The notes beneath the pieces were generated by a model, which searched no databases, was not told the DNA's origin, and saw nothing but the letters and a program-made list of their open reading frames with translations. A DNA stretch of 64,000 nt from the NCBI RefSeq assembly GCF_008017805.1, contig NZ_VRTT01000008.1:62001-126000 (forward strand), in the 5' to 3' direction. Both the position numbers and the translations under genes were made by a program. Source of the stretch: Paenibacillus sp. N3.4 (GTDB lineage: Bacteria; Bacillota; Bacilli; Paenibacillales; NBRC-103111). Shown one piece after another: positions 37,013-45,670 of this stretch; positions within the stretch are counted from its first letter, which is position 1; the number at the start of each line of letters is the position of its first letter.

Positions 37013-37300
37013 TTTCCGCAATTGGGGCCTTGATTCATTTCTCCGCTATGATGCAAAAAGTCATACTGACGATAAGAAAATTAAAGTGGCTGTCCCAAAA
37101 GTAGATAATGAACTGTGACCCCTTCTATGGACAAATCAAGAAAAACCCAAAGCCATTGCGGCTTTAGGTAGCAATTAATTCGTAAATGTCCCTAGAAGGA
37201 CTTATAGGAGACGGAAAAGCAAACCTCCACCAACCCAGCCGAAGCTTTACAGGTGGTGGGGGTGCATCTAACTCATCTTACTTAGTAGCTACGTTCGTGC
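37013..37300. other. Intergenic region with insertion-sequence-like scar and hairpins
   Basis: No gene is supported. GTCCCAAAAGTAGATAATG near 37092 resembles an insertion-sequence end, and AAAGCC/GGCTTT (37148-37164) forms a small hairpin. CCACCAACCC with its inverse near 37250-37259 could terminate the leftward BNR/SLH transcript that ends at 37301. Confidence 0.35.
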
Positions 37301-40081
37301 CTATTTCAGTTGGTTCAAAATACGGTACACGATCATTGCAACTTCCGCTCTTGTTGCTTTTCCCTTCGGATTGATCATATTATCACTACCCTCAATGATT
37401 CCTGCTTTAACAAGCGCTGCTACGCTGTCGACAGCATAGTCGGAGATATTCGACATATCTTCGAATGATTTCAAATCGTCTACCGTTCCTACAGCTTGTA
37501 ATTTACCCTGCGATTTTAATGCTCTGTAAACAAGTACCATCAAATCTTGTCTGCTGATCTCCTCAGTCGGACTAAACTTGTTTCCATCCATGCCGTTTAC
37601 GATCCCTAGCGCCTTGGCGACCCCAATCGTCTCATAGTAGTAGTCGTCCTTAGTAACATCCTCAAAGTTGGAGTCAAAGGTTGATTTCAGATTCAGTGCT
37701 CGAACGATCATCGTCATAATATCGGCTCGTGAAATATTTTTCTCAGGTGAGAAAGTATGATCGGAAGTTCCTTGTATAACCCCCATGCCTGCAAGCTTAT
37801 TGATAGCATTCCGAGCCCATAAATAATTGTCGGTTACGTCCACAAAGACTGGGTTTTCTCCTTGCTTCGGTGTCGTTGCAGGTTGCTGATCAGGCTTAGT
37901 CGTCCCAGCCGGGTTATTATCCGGAATTACAATCGTAGAAGTCTCGCTGCTTCCGGAGGATTTGACTTCTACTGAAGCTGTCGCCACAAAGCCGCCATCA
38001 AGTGTTGTTGCAGTGATGATCGCACTTCCTGTACTAACGCCGGTTACTTGACCGTTATTTACTTTTGCAATACTCTCGTTACTTGTACTCCAGATCACCG
38101 TTTTATTGCTAGTGTTGCTTGGTGATACGGTAGCCTTTAACAAGGAAGACTGGCCTGGTGCTAAAGTCAAACTTTTTGAATCTAGCTCTACTTTAGTGGC
38201 GGCAATCGCTGCTGGATCATTATAAAGATACACGAGCAGGGGCGGATTAAAAGCAGGAAGCATGGCAGTTGTTATGTCAGCTGGAAGTCTGGTCTCATCA
38301 ATGCTGCCTCTGATCTTGTTGATAAGAAGAGTATTAAGCTGAAAATTGGATTTAATTGTTGATACATCCCAATTTACAGGCAAGTCAACAGAAGGCAGCG
38401 TCGCGTTGTTTGCGCCTTGCTGATAAGTCAAATATGCCTTAATAGTAGACGGAAACAGAGCTTTGATCGCACTATCAGATGCTGTAGCGATATTGAACGA
38501 CGCAGGGACAGCAATTTCACGGTCAATGACTTCATATTCGCGTACCACTTTAGTCGAATCACCTTGCTTGACCCAATCCTCCGTCAGCCTCGAAAACACA
38601 ATATGCTTGTAGTTGGCCATCGACTGGTTCGAAGCATTCTTGTCGTCTGCTGAATAGAACCGGCTGAAGCTGACTAGAATATCGCCATTCTTTGCTTCTG
38701 AAATGGCTGGATAGTGATAACTGCCCACGTTGGCTCTTGTATCTACGACAAGATGCCTTCTGTACTTCCGTGTTTTTCCTTCATTATCAGAAATAGCCAC
38801 TGCCAAGGTGTTCCGATTGGATTCCGTGTCTACATGCGCAAACGCCCAATCGCCATTCTTAAGCTGAAGCAGGTCATGTCCTACTCCCGGATCTTGCAAT
38901 TCGGGAACGTCTTTGGCAATGCTCCAAGTGAGTCCGCCGTCTTTGGACTCAGAAGATAAGACGCGATAAGGTCTGCTGCCATTGTCGCGCATATAGGCTA
39001 CGATGGTTCCGTCTTTTCTTTGCGCCATCGATGGTTGAACGTTCGCAATCCCGACTAACGGCTCGCTCATTTCCCAACGGATGGAATTGTCTTCAAGCCG
39101 CTTGGATGGATCGTACTCCGTGAAAGCCATGATACTGGTTTCCAGCGTGTCGGAATACAGTGGCAGCAGCAATCGCACCTTGCCTCCGCCGAGCTGAACC
39201 GCAAACGGCTTATCTTTTGTTTGCCAGCCGAGACGACGCGCTAAGGGATAGCCTGATCGAGCATTAAAAATTGAATCGGCCACTGTCGGAGTAAAAAGAT
39301 ATTTAGTCGGGTCACCACCTGACAATTGCATGACCTGGCTGACCAATCCGTCGAATTCAGCGCCGTGAATTTTACTGCTGACGCCTGCTCCGCCTTGATC
39401 AATCGGTTTGAAAGCATATACTTTTTGTTCCGCAAGCTTGGCTTTCAATGTATTTACAAAGCCTTCACTGTTCAGCGGTGCACGTGCTGGGTTATTAAAA
39501 TCTTGGCTGATGTAATCGTCTTTGCTGTCAGGATCGACTACACCACCAATATTTTTACCAATCTTTATGCCGATGTTCTCGGAAAACGTCCAGTTCGGAT
39601 TATTGTTCCCGATTCGATCGTACTCATAACTTCCCTTTTCGGCGTAAGCATATCTAGGCTGTGAAGTAGACCATCTGCCGGCCAACACAGGGTACCAGAA
39701 TAACCAAAGTCTATCGCCGGAATCCACATAGACGACCGGATTAATGTCGGCTATATCCGGGGAATCTTCCAGGACAAATGGTGTCTTCCACGTTTTACCT
39801 CCATCCGTTGACCTTGCACCCATAATTCGAGTGGTCGTGCCGTCACGCTCTCCGTTTCCTTGGAACCAGACGCACATCAACTCTCCGTTGGGTAATTCCA
39901 CAATGCTGGAGCCATGCGTATGATCGCCAGTATCTCCATTATCCTTAACCGGATCGAAAATGCTCGTAACCGTATCCGAGACATTTAATATCCCTGAATT
40001 GGCCGCATAAGCCGGAATACTCGAAATCGTTAGTGAACAACACACAGCTAGCGTCAGCAAGAGCTTATTTCTTTTCTTCAT
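37301..40081 (-). CDS. Secreted BNR-repeat (sialidase-fold) protein with Ig-like and three SLH domains
   Basis: ATG at 40081 is chosen (AAGGAG eight bases upstream). Signal peptide to about ANA near residue 28. A six-bladed propeller domain follows (about 35-560) with Asp boxes ARSTDGGKTWKTP and SESKDGGLTWSIA and the opening HTHGSSIVELPNGELMCVWF. Next come a Big_2-like Ig domain (about 640-725, ending VKSSGSS), a Pro/Thr linker, and three S-layer homology domains (about 750-926; AINKLAGMGVIQGTSDHTFSP is the first). It is therefore a cell-surface enzyme or binder. Annotation pipelines would call it exo-alpha-sialidase, but the fold is shared with other hydrolases and lyases. It is paralogous to the next gene and 36 bases from it. 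Confidence 0.87.
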   Translation of the reverse strand: MKKRNKLLLTLAVCCSLTISSIPAYAANSGILNVSDTVTSIFDPVKDNGDTGDHTHGSSIVELPNGELMCVWFQGNGERDGTTTRIMGARSTDGGKTWKTPFVLEDSPDIADINPVVYVDSGDRLWLFWYPVLAGRWSTSQPRYAYAEKGSYEYDRIGNNNPNWTFSENIGIKIGKNIGGVVDPDSKDDYISQDFNNPARAPLNSEGFVNTLKAKLAEQKVYAFKPIDQGGAGVSSKIHGAEFDGLVSQVMQLSGGDPTKYLFTPTVADSIFNARSGYPLARRLGWQTKDKPFAVQLGGGKVRLLLPLYSDTLETSIMAFTEYDPSKRLEDNSIRWEMSEPLVGIANVQPSMAQRKDGTIVAYMRDNGSRPYRVLSSESKDGGLTWSIAKDVPELQDPGVGHDLLQLKNGDWAFAHVDTESNRNTLAVAISDNEGKTRKYRRHLVVDTRANVGSYHYPAISEAKNGDILVSFSRFYSADDKNASNQSMANYKHIVFSRLTEDWVKQGDSTKVVREYEVIDREIAVPASFNIATASDSAIKALFPSTIKAYLTYQQGANNATLPSVDLPVNWDVSTIKSNFQLNTLLINKIRGSIDETRLPADITTAMLPAFNPPLLVYLYNDPAAIAATKVELDSKSLTLAPGQSSLLKATVSPSNTSNKTVIWSTSNESIAKVNNGQVTGVSTGSAIITATTLDGGFVATASVEVKSSGSSETSTIVIPDNNPAGTTKPDQQPATTPKQGENPVFVDVTDNYLWARNAINKLAGMGVIQGTSDHTFSPEKNISRADIMTMIVRALNLKSTFDSNFEDVTKDDYYYETIGVAKALGIVNGMDGNKFSPTEEISRQDLMVLVYRALKSQGKLQAVGTVDDLKSFEDMSNISDYAVDSVAALVKAGIIEGSDNMINPKGKATRAEVAMIVYRILNQLK

Positions 40082-40117
40082 CTTCATTACTCCTTTGCAA
40101 TCGCTTGTTTGTAATGG

Positions 40118-42025
40118 TTAAACGCCATCTGTAACAGTGACCAAACATTTGTAAATCGTTCCGTATTTCTGACTTACAACCGTAATCAGAGCTGTACCCG
40201 CTTTAATCGCAGAAATAACCCCCGTGGTGTTGTCGATTGTAGCAACCGAGGCATTATCGGAGCTCCAATAGAGGTTGCCATCCGTTTGAGTATTTCCGGC
40301 CACTTTTAAAGTAAAGCTCAATTGTGTCGTATCACTCTTCGACAAGGAAAGCCCAGGCATATTATTGATTACAGGCACAGGCATATTACTGCCGTAAGTA
40401 GCTGAAATGACCGAGTCAAAAAGAGGCTGAATGTCAGACGAACCGACTTTTACAAAGCCCATTTTTTTGTTTGTCGAACTGCCACTTGCAATAAAATGCG
40501 AATAGTTCATCAAAGCATTGCCATTCCGATCAACAATAACCGACGGATATTCATAGGTTTCTTTGGCAAATGTAGGATCATTCATAATCATAAACGACTT
40601 CCAAGTCAGCCCTTCGTCTTTAGACAGAAGCAAGCTAAACGACCTTCTATGACCACTTTGTAGCGAATCTATTACACCACGCTTTGTTTCTTGGTTGGTC
40701 GCAGCAAGCCAATCGCCATTCGGAAGCTTGGATATCTCAAAACCGCCATCATTTTTCAAATACGGATCAACCTTGTTTACACTCCAAGTTTGCCCGCCGT
40801 CCGAAGATTCCGAGTACGTTGTATGCCATGCGAGTCGTCCATTTTTCCCATCCAATTTGCCGCTTCTGAAATATGCGCGAATGTTACCATTCGTCAACTG
40901 GATTAATGAGCCTTGAATCGTGCCCGCACCGACGATCGGGTCACTCATTTTCCAGGTAGCCCCATGATCATCCGTGTATACGCAGATGGAAGCCGCCAGA
41001 GAATCGGAATACAAAGGCAGAATCAATCTCGTCTTGTTGTTGTATTGAATCTCTATAGGTTTGTTTTTCGTTTGCCAGCCAAGCCTCCGGTACATCGGAT
41101 TCCATGTATTCGAGTCATTGTCAGCACCGGAAGCGCGTTCAATAGAATTTTTAATAATTGGCGGCTCATACTTCGAATAGGTAGCACCGGTTACAGTATA
41201 AATACCGTTTTGCAGCGAATCAATAATGGTTTGCGTTCTTCCGTTATACACATCGTCATAAGGCTTGTCTGTCTCCAAATATTGAATAAACTGCTCATAT
41301 TTGCGTTTCATGCTCACAACAAAACTGTCGGTCACATAACGTTTGTCTGTTGGGTTAAACCATGACGTTACTTCTACGTATTTTGAAGAATCGAGGTAGG
41401 TGCTAGCAGTAACACTCGATGGCGTCACGTACTTAATTTCGGCTCCCTTAACACCGTACTTCCATATCCCGCCAGAGTAAGTACCTTTACCTACCATTCC
41501 GTCCCCGACATTCATAAAAATAGGCTGTGGGAAATGCCACTTCGGATTGCCTCCGCTTCTAGCATCGTATTCATAGGTTCCAAGATCGGCATACATAAAT
41601 TTAGGTTGTGCAGATACCCATTGGCCATTGTAAATCACGTTATAGAACAGCCACAGCCGGTATTGACTATCCACATAAATGACCGGATTATTATCGGGGA
41701 AATCCAATGTATCGTAAACGGTAAATGGCGGAGTCCAAGTATTACCACCGTCCTTCGAGCGTGCTCCTACAAGCTTTGTCACGTTGCCGTCTCGTTCGCC
41801 ATCCCCGCTAAACCAAACCGCAAGCAAAGTACCATCATGAAGCTCGACCATGGATGAACCATGATTATGATTCACAGTGTCATCAGGTGAAATGTCTGTT
41901 CTAATGATCCCACCAATGTCACCATTTGACGTTGCGCCTGCCGTTGCAGTACCTAGTAAGCTGAACATTAAAATCAAAGATAACATGAGGTTGAAGCGTT
42001 GTAATTGTTTCAACTTGCTGCACAT
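40118..42025 (-). CDS. Secreted BNR-repeat (sialidase-fold) protein with Ig-like tail
   Basis: Paralogue of the SLH-bearing protein downstream, without the SLH domains, so probably released rather than anchored. Signal peptide FNLMLSLILMFSLLGTATA; propeller opening HNHGSSMVELHDGTLLAVWF; Asp boxes ARSKDGGNTWTPP, YTDDHGATWKM, SESSDGGQTWSVN and LSKDEGLTWKS; C-terminal Big_2-like Ig domain (about 545-632). About 635 aa. The start is uncertain: GGGAGG directly abuts the ATG at 42025, while a TTG at 42013 has better spacing. Both proteins keep GERDG and VYVDS-RLWLF blocks, which may mark the active centre. The substrate is not inferable with confidence. Confidence 0.83.
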   Translation of the reverse strand: MCSKLKQLQRFNLMLSLILMFSLLGTATAGATSNGDIGGIIRTDISPDDTVNHNHGSSMVELHDGTLLAVWFSGDGERDGNVTKLVGARSKDGGNTWTPPFTVYDTLDFPDNNPVIYVDSQYRLWLFYNVIYNGQWVSAQPKFMYADLGTYEYDARSGGNPKWHFPQPIFMNVGDGMVGKGTYSGGIWKYGVKGAEIKYVTPSSVTASTYLDSSKYVEVTSWFNPTDKRYVTDSFVVSMKRKYEQFIQYLETDKPYDDVYNGRTQTIIDSLQNGIYTVTGATYSKYEPPIIKNSIERASGADNDSNTWNPMYRRLGWQTKNKPIEIQYNNKTRLILPLYSDSLAASICVYTDDHGATWKMSDPIVGAGTIQGSLIQLTNGNIRAYFRSGKLDGKNGRLAWHTTYSESSDGGQTWSVNKVDPYLKNDGGFEISKLPNGDWLAATNQETKRGVIDSLQSGHRRSFSLLLSKDEGLTWKSFMIMNDPTFAKETYEYPSVIVDRNGNALMNYSHFIASGSSTNKKMGFVKVGSSDIQPLFDSVISATYGSNMPVPVINNMPGLSLSKSDTTQLSFTLKVAGNTQTDGNLYWSSDNASVATIDNTTGVISAIKAGTALITVVSQKYGTIYKCLVTVTDGV

Positions 42026-42191
42026 CCTCCCGAGATAATTTACTTATTAAGTTAATCGCCGTTGCTGTACTCTATTTAACAAAGGTCAAACTATCGAGCA
42101 GCATCAAATACCTCTTCTGTATCACCCCTTTCAAAACATTGCCGTGACTCCACAATAGAAAATGTCATTTCCACGCCTTTCGCTTAAGGGG

Positions 42192-42311
42192 TTACAACCC
42201 GTTTGCTTCTAATCCCGATTCGATCACCATCTCAGCCATATCGACCATTGACTTAGATCTAAATAATCACCTGCAATATGATCGGCTCCCGCCTTCAATA
42301 GCCGTTCCTCC
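42192..42311 (-). pseudogene. C-terminal fragment of an unidentified (HAD-like?) enzyme
   Basis: Minus-strand translation gives EEERLLKAGADHIAGDYLDL, then in a shifted frame MVDMAEMVIESGLEANGL and a stop. The AGAD-I ending is reminiscent of HAD-family hydrolases, but the piece is too short to be sure. It immediately follows the broken DapA-family gene, probably an ancestral operon partner. Confidence 0.35.
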
Positions 42312-42860
42312 TCATGGTTTTGTTCCCTCTTCAAGCTCTGCTGTCAACTGAGAGACATAGGCAATTAATTCATCCGCAATCCGCTCATGGCATTGGTCAA
42401 ATGTTAAGATCGGCTCTCTCACGCGTGGGGTATCGTAAGTCCCTTGCCTGTATAAGAGTCGTTTGAAAAAGTGGATCGACACGTCCAGATGCTGGTTCGC
42501 AAACGCCAAAACAGGCAGTAGCCGATAAAATAACCTTACAGCCTCCGCTCTCTCCCCCCTCCGTGTACAATCTGTATATCGCGGGTATACACTTCATGCA
42601 TACCAGTTAGCATAAAGGCATGAATCCCACAATCCAAGCCCTCAAGAAACTGTGTCACGGCCCATCCTCCGGCAACATGCAGGCCGCCGCCCGTCGCTTC
42701 CATGACATGACTGTACTTTACACCTGCAGGAAACACCTCGATTTTATAGCTGCGGAAATTATTCCCGATGTTATCCAAATAAGACGTCAGTTCGAAAAAT
42801 ATACCGCTTTCTTCTTAGCACAAGCACGGAACATGCGGTCATGCCTCCTTATTGATATCA
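42312..42860 (-). pseudogene. Frameshifted DapA-family aldolase
   Basis: Three frames together give the C-terminal half of a dihydrodipicolinate-synthase-like protein: RMFRACAKKKAVY, then FFELTSYLDNIGNNFRSYK and GGLHVAGGWAVTQFLEGLD, then VLAFANQHLDVSIHFFKRLL-type sequence and a stop at 42312. One frame change falls at a short T run (near 42800), another near 42540-42590. The N-terminal half with the Schiff-base Lys is missing. A separate intact family member is at 29908-30846. Confidence 0.75.
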
Positions 42861-43005
42861 TATAAGTACGCCTCCCTGTTCAAGGATTGTTTCGACGGCG
42901 CAACCTCAGTATAAGCGCCTCGCGAAAGGGATGAACATCACCAAATTGCCATATCATGAACCATTTTAGCTCCTCCAGGGTATGTTCCATTTTTCCGCGT
43001 ATGTT

Positions 43006-43112
43006 TCATTTTTCTTCCACACTGCGGTGTAAAGAGGAAGCATGTGCATTTTCGTAATCCATAGGCGAGACACCCTCGTGTTTTTTAAACACGAAAGGTT
43101 GTCCGGCTGGCT
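43006..43112 (-). pseudogene. C-terminal tail of an AraC-family regulator
   Basis: SRTTFR is followed, after a one-base frame change in an A run, by VFKKHEGVSPMDYENAHA and a stop at 43006. F-R-FKK-G-SP-Y is the standard end of the second AraC helix-turn-helix. Nothing upstream continues it. The stretch 43113-43555 has no gene, only a hairpin. Confidence 0.65.
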
Positions 43113-43265
43113 CGTAAAAATCAAATAACCGCTACCCCCGGTCTCTTAACTTATTACGAAGCGAAATAAATCGTGATACATTACCGGTTAGAATGATTCA
43201 TATTTATTCTTGTTTCATTTAACCGCATCGATGTTTCATATATCTCCTATGATTTGGTAAGAGAA

Positions 43266-43297
43266 AAGGAGAACCACGATTTACATTGGCTCTCCTT
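43266..43297. repeat. Hairpin in the decayed region
   Basis: AAGGAGAACCA pairs with TGGCTCTCCTT (one mismatch) across a 10-base loop. It may be a leftover terminator of a lost gene. Confidence 0.4.
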
Positions 43298-43555
43298 ATC
43301 AATTGCCCAAATGCTCCCGAAATGAGCCACTAATGAAATACAGTTATTTTAGTAATGGTATTTAATGAGGTGGATGGATCCCGTTTATTCACGGGTTTCG
43401 TGCAAGCCAAAATTCGCACAAGTCTTGAACGCTCGTCCCAAAGAATTTTTTACTAACTACTTCCATCCCTGAGATAACAAATAATTCGTTTCTTCTAAAA
43501 TATTCTATTTGTCAGTGAAGTATCTAAAAATTATTACTTCCATTGTCTAATAGAA

Positions 43556-43690
43556 TTATTGTTGCTTCTTTTTCATCGCAAAGAAAGTAAAAGCCCTACG
43601 ATTTATCTCGTAAGGCCGATCTTTGTTACTAAAATTATTCATTTCAATAAACCAATCTACCATCTCTAAACTTGATAATTTGCTTCGCCT
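43556..43690 (-). pseudogene. Unidentified gene tail joined to the PhyH fragment
   Basis: The minus strand reads LSSLEMVDWFIEMNNFSN, then KDRPYEINRRAFTFFAMKK and a stop, which looks like a genuine protein C-terminus. The same frame continues upstream only as the antisense of the PhyH-like gene, so the fragment was probably cut at about 43690 by recombination. The family is not identified. Confidence 0.35.
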
Positions 43691-43699
43691 GCTCTGCAA

Positions 43700-44179
43700 C
43701 ACAAAATGCTGGTCAAGCCGCCGGAGAGAGGCGCCGCTTTCCCTATGCACCAGGATGCGCCGTACTTTCCCCACAGCCATCATACGATGCTGGCGGCCAG
43801 TGTCCATTTGGACGATGCGGACGACGAAAACGGCTGCCTCCGGGTCATCCCAGGCTCTCATAAAGCAGGGGTGCTCCCGCATGTGGGCAAGTATTATCTG
43901 GACCACAGGGAATTTCCAATCTCCATGGGTACACCGTGTCCGGCGAAAATAGGAGATGTGCTGTTCTTTAGCTACCTGACCATTCACGGTTCGAATGTCA
44001 ACCGAAGCGGAAGACCGCGTCGCAACGTCCTGTTCCAGTACAGGGATGCAATGGACCTTCCTATGGCGGATACCCATTTTGATTGGGGGATGGGTCTTAT
44101 GGTTTGCGGAGAAAACCCGGGGTACTTCCGTTTCGGACAGCAGTATGAATATAGCCTGAGACCCAGGGATCACATGTAA
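43700..44179 (+). pseudogene. Truncated phytanoyl-CoA dioxygenase-family (PhyH) gene
   Basis: The plus-strand frame carries the C-terminal half of an Fe(II)/2-oxoglutarate dioxygenase: iron ligands in MHQDAPYFPHSHH (H-x-D) and TIHGSNVNRSGRPRRN (distal His and the Arg that binds 2-oxoglutarate), and the family block DENGCLRVIPGSHKAG. About 157 residues of an expected 270-300 remain; no ribosome site precedes the first ATG (43706). It is oppositely oriented to its neighbours. The catalytic residues survive, but the missing N-terminal half makes activity unlikely. Confidence 0.82.
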
Positions 44180-44235
44180 AGCGCGGCAGTCGGCATTGCG
44201 GGCTTACGCCCCCAGCAAATTTGAAGCAATTGAAC

Positions 44236-44287
44236 AAAGGACTTCGACCTTCTAATTCAAACCGATCATACCAAGAGGTCCTTTTTC
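44236..44287. terminator. Possible bidirectional terminator
   Basis: AAAGGAC pairs with GTCCTTT around a long, partly paired loop (GACCTTC with GAGGTC-like bases), followed by T residues on the plus strand. It sits between the convergent PhyH fragment and the oxidoreductase gene. Confidence 0.4.
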
Positions 44288-44309
44288 AAGCTCAAACCTC
44301 AATTCAGAC

Positions 44310-45587
44310 TTAACCTTTAGAAGTCGATTCCGATGCATTCTTTATGCTGTTGTAAAATTCATTCAGCTCAATCGACTTACCTTTATGAAGTCTCGAATAC
44401 TCTGCAGCAAAGGCCATCATATGGCTTCTTACGGAAGCTGAAGCCGAGGTGAGGCTTTCTTCGCCCGTGTAGCTGCGGACCTCCTTAAGGAAGCTGCGTA
44501 TAATGTTGCTGTCTCCCCCGCCGTGACCGCTAGTTTGCTTCGGAATTTCAATGACGGTTTCCTCATGGGTCAAGAAATCGTACACAACGATTTTGCTTTC
44601 CTCAGCCCGAATTTCGCCTTTGGTTCCCATGATTTGAATCCTCCGCTCCTGGTGCCTCGTGAAGCCGCACATGCTGAACATGGCAGTAGCGCCATTCGCG
44701 AACTCCATATTGACCACCTGATGATCAACCACATTATTATCGCTTTTATAGACGCAACGCCCATAGTTTGTATCTTGAAGACCTCTCACGATGTTTTCCT
44801 TAGTCAGCTCATCCACAAAATGCCGCGCCCAGCTTTTACCCTCTCCGAGATAAAAGCGAGGTGCAGAATATACACAGGCAGACTCGACGGCGCATCCGTT
44901 TATACAGTAATCGGCAGAACCTTCTGGAGCGTTCTCAGAGTGGAAATGCATAAGCGATCCGTATGAGCTGATGCGTACACAAGGCTGTTCCATCAGCCAG
45001 GATAAAGCGTCCATATCGTGACACGATTTGGCCAATATCATCGGGCTTGACGTCTCCGAGTTGTTCCAATTGCCACGTACGAAGCTGTGGGCGATATGCC
45101 AATATCCTACATTTTCATTTAATTGAATCGACACGACTTGACCAATTTTCCCTTCAGAGATGACTCGCTTTATTGCGGACCACAACGGCGTGTAACGAAG
45201 CACGTGGCAAATCGTTAAGAGACGGTCGTTTTCTTTTGCCGTACGTTCCATCTCGATACATTCCTTCGGAGTTGGCGACATCGGCTTTTCCAGCAGCACA
45301 TGATACTTCTTCGCCAGTGCTTGCATGGTCGGCTCGAAATGCATATGGTCTTGAGTGCAGATAACAGCAATATCGGCCATTTTCTGCCGCTCCAGCAACT
45401 GTTCCCACGACTCGAAGCAACAATCGGAAGATATATTGTGCAACTTAGCGAAATTCTCTCTTCGGGTATCATCTGCTTCGGCAACGGCGACAAATTTCAG
45501 TTCATGCGGATTATCCAGTGCGTATGGCGCGTAACTATGTGCTCCTCTGGCTCCAGCACCGATCAATACTGCGGTTAGTTGGTTCAT
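44310..45587 (-). CDS. Gfo/Idh/MocA-family oxidoreductase
   Basis: NAD(P)-dependent sugar or sugar-acid dehydrogenase of the Gfo/Idh/MocA family. ATG at 45587 is chosen because the mature fold begins at once (LTAVLIGAGARGAHSYAPYAL); TAGGAGG lies 12 bases upstream. The Rossmann glycine motif, the catalytic Lys of VLLEKPMSPTPKE, and the substrate-binding domain (LAKSCHDMDALSWLM, with H and D) are clear. Four cysteines in the middle (CINGCAVESAC) are of unclear role. About 425 aa. Cytoplasmic. Neighbouring GH88, isomerase and lyase genes suggest it processes uronic or other unusual sugars. Confidence 0.88.
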   Translation of the reverse strand: MNQLTAVLIGAGARGAHSYAPYALDNPHELKFVAVAEADDTRRENFAKLHNISSDCCFESWEQLLERQKMADIAVICTQDHMHFEPTMQALAKKYHVLLEKPMSPTPKECIEMERTAKENDRLLTICHVLRYTPLWSAIKRVISEGKIGQVVSIQLNENVGYWHIAHSFVRGNWNNSETSSPMILAKSCHDMDALSWLMEQPCVRISSYGSLMHFHSENAPEGSADYCINGCAVESACVYSAPRFYLGEGKSWARHFVDELTKENIVRGLQDTNYGRCVYKSDNNVVDHQVVNMEFANGATAMFSMCGFTRHQERRIQIMGTKGEIRAEESKIVVYDFLTHEETVIEIPKQTSGHGGGDSNIIRSFLKEVRSYTGEESLTSASASVRSHMMAFAAEYSRLHKGKSIELNEFYNSIKNASESTSKG

Positions 45588-45670
45588 TTTCCAATCCATC
45601 CTCCTATTTCTCTTCAAGCAATTGATATTCAAAGTCCATCCGCATTGTTTACCTCTTAAATATATGGGCG

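Noticed and set aside
29908-42025. A complete sialic acid catabolic locus (BNR proteins plus NanA-like aldolase)
   Set aside because: No NanE, NanK-type or deacetylase gene is adjacent, the aldolase belongs to the mannosidase operon, and the binding site motif differs from NanA.
43556-44173. A 205-codon minus-strand frame as a gene
   Set aside because: Most of it is the antisense of the PhyH-like sequence, whose catalytic motifs are plainly on the plus strand. Only the last 45 codons look real.
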